A DNA stretch of 8,504 bases from Phycisphaerales bacterium (GTDB lineage Bacteria > Planctomycetota > Phycisphaerae > Phycisphaerales > UBA1924): positions 1 through 8,504 of the forward strand of contig JAESSR010000258.1 of the NCBI GenBank assembly GCA_016764015.1, read 5' to 3'. This document shows positions 5,679 to 8,504 of the stretch, in pieces. The notes below the pieces were generated by a model that saw only the letters and a program-made list of their open reading frames with translations, made no database searches and was not told the origin of the DNA. The position numbers were made by a program, and so were the translations under genes. Numbering within the stretch: the stretch's first letter is position 1; the number at the start of each line of letters is the position of its first letter.

Positions 5679-7064
5679 TTAACCGTTCGCCTCAAGATAC
5701 GCCTGCAGCAACGCGGACACATCGAAGAAGTTGATTCGGCAATCGGGAACGAAATCTGCAGGGCAGTTATCGCAATCATCACACTCTTGGCCCATCATGC
5801 TCAGGATGACGGAGAAATCAAAGAAGTTGATAACGCCATCGCCCGTAAGGTCGAATGGGTTGGCGCAAGGATCAATGAGATCGGTCGGCCAATCAATCGC
5901 ATCTGAATCAAAGAGTTCATCGATTTGTAATCGAATGCCGTAGGCGTAGTTCGGTGATGTAGTCGCTCGTTTATTGAAGATGACGGCATAGCGAATCCCA
6001 TCGCTTCGCTGACGAGCGAGGTATTCTGTGCCCGGGAGCGAACCGGTATGATTGCGACGCCAACCAGTATTCTGCGTTGGTGGTAATGGCAATCCAATCA
6101 ACGGGCCACTGATGTAGCGGGCATCAAGAAACGCCAACAGCGTGCGAGTCGTTGTGATATGCCCGCCCTGTCCGACGCGGGCTTCATGGTCCCATCCACC
6201 GTAGGGAAGGAGCACGCTTGGCCCTTGTGGATCAAACACATTTGTTGCTGAACTCGGTGAATGATAGAACGGTTCACGCGGATTCTGGTCGACAAGAAAA
6301 GTACGCCCTAACTCATGCTCGCCCTGAGCAACACCCAAAGGCCCAAGCACACGCTCATGAATGAAATCAATCAGAGCCATCCCGCTGACTTCCTCAACAA
6401 TCATCCCAAGCACAAGAAAACCAATGTTCGAATACGCGTACTCGCTACTCGGATCATGCTCCAAAGGCTGCCCAAGAATATAACGCATCACATTTTCACG
6501 CTCAGGTGGATAGTCAACACCCATTGCGTCGGCGATGATGATCTCTCGATATGTCAGATCGCCAGCGATGCCTCGATCCCATCCGCCCGTATGCCCGAGC
6601 AGGTTGTTAATGGTGATGTCCGCGAGCCGAGGATCGCCCAAGGTCGGGAATGGATCGATTGCAAGCACGCCGCCGGTGGGTTGACCAAGATCAAACGCAC
6701 GCGTATTGAGTGCAAGTTGCCCGTCATCGATCAATACACGAATCGCAGCAGCGGTAATCGGTTTGGACACACTCGCAACACGCATTATTGCATCGGGTTC
6801 CATCAGTTCGGTCAGATGCTCATCCGCAAACCCAAATCCTCGTTCGTAGACGACAACGCCATCTTTCATGATCGCAATGGTCGCGCCAGGAATTAATCGT
6901 TCGCAAAGGTACTCCGTCACAAGATCATCTACAGCACTGAGATATTCAACATCGCACCCAGTTCTGGGTAGCGGGCAATCCGCGGCGACGGCGCATGGTG
7001 TATGCACAATGATCGCAAAGATCACGAACGCGGCGAAACTCAGTTGTACCCTACAAAAAACCAT
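5679..7064 (-). CDS. Secreted beta-lactamase-family serine hydrolase with dockerin-like C-terminal tail
   Basis: This 461-residue protein has a Sec-type signal peptide (hydrophobic about 8-20, likely cleavage near AVAA at 25-28). The serine hydrolase domain is of the class C beta-lactamase/penicillin-binding/esterase family. Catalytic motifs are SVSK (98-101, nucleophile S98), YSN (211-213) and HTG (339-341, replacing KTG); the conserved GHTGGWD lies at 158-163. Members include peptidases and esterases, so substrate is open. Residues about 403-461 form a dockerin-like tail. Loop 1 is DLTGDGVINFFD (405-416). Loop 2 (437-448) ends DCRINFFD. A cysteine-rich linker, ECDDCDNC, lies between them. 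Such tails in Phycisphaerae are thought to attach exported proteins; here that is inferred. AAGGAG lies 8 bases before the ATG. The gene starts 63 bases after the fabG stop, with a hairpin over its start. Confidence 0.93.
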   Translation of the reverse strand: MVFCRVQLSFAAFVIFAIIVHTPCAVAADCPLPRTGCDVEYLSAVDDLVTEYLCERLIPGATIAIMKDGVVVYERGFGFADEHLTELMEPDAIMRVASVSKPITAAAIRVLIDDGQLALNTRAFDLGQPTGGVLAIDPFPTLGDPRLADITINNLLGHTGGWDRGIAGDLTYREIIIADAMGVDYPPERENVMRYILGQPLEHDPSSEYAYSNIGFLVLGMIVEEVSGMALIDFIHERVLGPLGVAQGEHELGRTFLVDQNPREPFYHSPSSATNVFDPQGPSVLLPYGGWDHEARVGQGGHITTTRTLLAFLDARYISGPLIGLPLPPTQNTGWRRNHTGSLPGTEYLARQRSDGIRYAVIFNKRATTSPNYAYGIRLQIDELFDSDAIDWPTDLIDPCANPFDLTGDGVINFFDFSVILSMMGQECDDCDNCPADFVPDCRINFFDVSALLQAYLEANG

Positions 7065-7101
7065 CAGGCAAGCTCCTTAGATGACGAGTGTACCTGATGG
7101 T
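7055..7101 (-). terminator. Hairpin plus T-tract overlapping the hydrolase start codon
   Basis: On the minus strand ACCATCAGG (7101-7093) pairs perfectly with CCTGATGGT (7068-7060), and T continues from 7060 to 7055. The layout is that of an intrinsic terminator 27 bases after the fabG stop, though the 24-base loop is long and the 9-bp stem only moderately GC-rich. The downstream arm contains the ATG of the hydrolase gene (7064-7062), and the loop holds its AAGGAG site (7078-7073). It may act as a terminator, as a start-codon-blocking hairpin, or both. Confidence 0.5.
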
Positions 7102-7127
7102 AAGTTGTGTTGCAAGGTTTAAGTTCG

Positions 7128-7868
7128 TTAACACATCGTCATGCCGCCATCGACGGCTATGGTCTGCCCGGTAATAAACCGTGCCTCGTCACTCGTCACA
7201 TACGCGACAGCAGCGGCGATGTCCTCGGGCTGACCGAGTTCACGCGTGGAGATCACGCCCTTGATATGCTCGGTGACGGCTGCGGGCAGATCCTTGGTCA
7301 TATCGGTGGCGATAAACCCAGGTGCGACACAGTTGGCCGTGATGTTCTTCTTGCCGAGTTCACGAGCGATGGTTTTGGTGAACCCGGTGAGTCCGCTCTT
7401 GGCGGCGGCATAGTTGGCCTGCCCAGAGTTGCCGACGAGTCCAGAGGTCGAAGCGATGTTGCAGATGCGACCAAACTTGCCCTTCATCATTGGTCTCGCC
7501 GCGGCTCTGCACGCGACGAACACGCTCTTGAGATTCGTGTTGATCACATCATCCCACTCTTCATCGGACATCCGCAGAATAAGGTTGTCTTTGGTGATGC
7601 CGGCGTTGTTGACAAGGATATCGAGCCTGCCGTGCTCTTTGAACGCGCCTTCGACCATCTCGGCGACCGCAGTGAAGTCTGAGATATCGCAGGTCATGGC
7701 ATTGGCCGATCCACCCGCGGCTTCGATCTCGCTGACGAGTTCATCGAGCGGCCCTTGCGAACGGGAGACACACACCACATGACGCCCGTCGGCTGCGAGT
7801 CGAGTAGCGATGGCACGCCCGATTCCTCGGGATGCTCCGGTGACGATGGCGACGCGTTTGTCGGTCAT
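7128..7868 (-). CDS. fabG: 3-oxoacyl-[acyl-carrier-protein] reductase (FabG)
   Basis: This is a 246-residue short-chain dehydrogenase/reductase. FabG reduces 3-oxoacyl-ACP to 3-hydroxyacyl-ACP with NADPH in type II fatty acid synthesis in the cytoplasm. The cofactor motif TGASRGIG (10-17) and NNAG (87-90) are present. The catalytic set is N112, S140 (NIAS), Y153 and K157 (QANYAAAKSG), followed by APGFIATDM and the closing TGQTIAVDGGM. Length and the QANYAAAKSGLTGFTK segment match true FabG closely rather than a generic dehydrogenase. The ATG at 7868 sits in the usual place before VAIVTG; only a weak GAGAA site precedes it. It starts 30 bases after fabD ends, on the same strand, which supports the assignment. 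The acyl carrier protein gene that often follows fabG is not present here. Confidence 0.95.
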   Translation of the reverse strand: MTDKRVAIVTGASRGIGRAIATRLAADGRHVVCVSRSQGPLDELVSEIEAAGGSANAMTCDISDFTAVAEMVEGAFKEHGRLDILVNNAGITKDNLILRMSDEEWDDVINTNLKSVFVACRAAARPMMKGKFGRICNIASTSGLVGNSGQANYAAAKSGLTGFTKTIARELGKKNITANCVAPGFIATDMTKDLPAAVTEHIKGVISTRELGQPEDIAAAVAYVTSDEARFITGQTIAVDGGMTMC

Positions 7869-7898
7869 TTGAGTTCTCGTTTCTATCTATCAGACCGT

Positions 7899-8504
7899 TT
7901 ATGAAACGGCTGCTGGTTCGTTGTGTCCTTGGATCTTGGTCGCGCGATTGATGCGGCGCATCATGCCGCCGAGCGATTTGCCCGGTGCGAGTTCGTGGAA
8001 CTGGGTGCCCTCATGATCCAAATGGCTGGCGATTAAATGCTCGCAACATGCTGCCCAACGGACGGGTGAAGTCAGTTGATCAACCAATCGTTGACGGATC
8101 GAATCCGCATCCGCTTCGTGTGGTTGTGCTGTCACATTGGACATCACCGTGCAGCTCAGTGCATTGATCTGTGTCGCGGCGAGTGCCTCAGCGAGCCGAT
8201 CCGCTGCCGGTGCCATGATCGGCGAATGGAATGCGCCGGCAACACTCAGACGCGTCGCCCGCAGCTTCATCTCGCCGGCGATCACTTCGGCGCGATCACA
8301 AGCAGATGCTGATCCTGAGATCACGACTTGCCCAGGTGCGTTGAAGTTGGCCGCGACCAATATGTCATTCTCGCGTGCTTTGTCACACACGGCATTTGCA
8401 GATTCTTCGTTTGCGCCAATCAGTGCGACCATCGAAGAATCCACAGCCTCGGCGGCTTCTTGCATCGCTTTGCCCCGCAACGCAACGAGCTTGAGCCCGT
8501 CCGC
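7899..8504 (-). CDS. fabD: Malonyl-CoA:ACP transacylase (FabD), 5' end beyond the window
   Basis: FabD moves malonyl from coenzyme A to acyl carrier protein to feed fatty acid elongation. Only the C-terminal 201 residues are inside the window; the frame stays open to base 8504 and begins ADGLKLVALRGKAMQEA. This is the FabD segment with the substrate-carboxylate arginine (RG, E. coli R117). The nucleophile motif GHSxG lies outside. Further family features are ANFNAPGQVVISG, the catalytic histidine in GAFHSPIM, the QLTSPVRW segment with the conserved glutamine, and HELAPGKSLGGMMRRI near the end. The TTG at 8480 is an internal codon, not a start. The gene precedes fabG by 30 bases and is presumably co-transcribed with it. 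A small hairpin (CCGTTT/AAACGG, 7895-7909) spans its stop codon, without a T-tract. Confidence 0.95.
   Translation of the reverse strand, partial: ADGLKLVALRGKAMQEAAEAVDSSMVALIGANEESANAVCDKARENDILVAANFNAPGQVVISGSASACDRAEVIAGEMKLRATRLSVAGAFHSPIMAPAADRLAEALAATQINALSCTVMSNVTAQPHEADADSIRQRLVDQLTSPVRWAACCEHLIASHLDHEGTQFHELAPGKSLGGMMRRINRATKIQGHNEPAAVS

Noticed and set aside
6315..6896. 193-residue plus-strand open frame opposite the hydrolase
   Set aside because: The opposite strand carries the catalytic motifs and signal peptide of the hydrolase; this frame is its shadow.
7895..7909. Small hairpin CCGTTT-ATG-AAACGG over the fabD stop as a terminator
   Set aside because: The stem is only 6 bp, no T-tract follows, and fabG starts 30 bases on, which favours co-transcription.

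Overview
The window most likely comes from a planctomycete of the class Phycisphaerae or a close relative. The clearest clue is the secreted serine hydrolase, which ends in a dockerin-like tail with two calcium-loop repeats of the 'DGVINFFDxS' type; I know this tail from many Phycisphaerae exported proteins. Weak or absent Shine-Dalgarno sites before several genes, and intergenic palindromes of a kind I associate with planctomycetes, fit the same picture. This assignment is an inference. Composition is moderately GC-rich and fairly even, and I see no insertion sequence, prophage, CRISPR array or RNA gene.

The left part (1-3057) reads on the plus strand: a short RecQ-family helicase, a small FKBP-type prolyl isomerase and a family 2 glycosyltransferase. 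Two long palindromes of unrelated sequence but the same design, two inverted units that can each fold alone, sit between these three genes. One starts on the last base of the helicase stop codon. The other ends 12 bases before the glycosyltransferase start. A third repeat-like stretch fills the convergent gap at 3058-3196.

The right part (3197-8504) reads entirely on the minus strand. In transcription order it holds malonyl-CoA:ACP transacylase (fabD, 5' end cut by the window edge), 3-oxoacyl-ACP reductase (fabG), a secreted beta-lactamase-fold serine hydrolase, a VOC/glyoxalase-fold protein, a lipoprotein and a SAM-dependent methyltransferase with an N-terminal zinc ribbon. fabD and fabG are neighbours in the type II fatty acid pathway: FabD loads malonyl onto acyl carrier protein and FabG reduces the 3-oxoacyl-ACP. 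The following genes have no obvious link to that pathway. Two hairpins followed by T-tracts mark possible transcription breaks on this strand. One overlaps the start codon of the hydrolase; the other lies between the VOC gene and the lipoprotein gene.

Bases 1-174 hold no gene I can recognise. Overall the gene content is ordinary. The most interesting signals are the structured repeats and the hairpins placed on gene boundaries. I see no convincing new multi-gene system.
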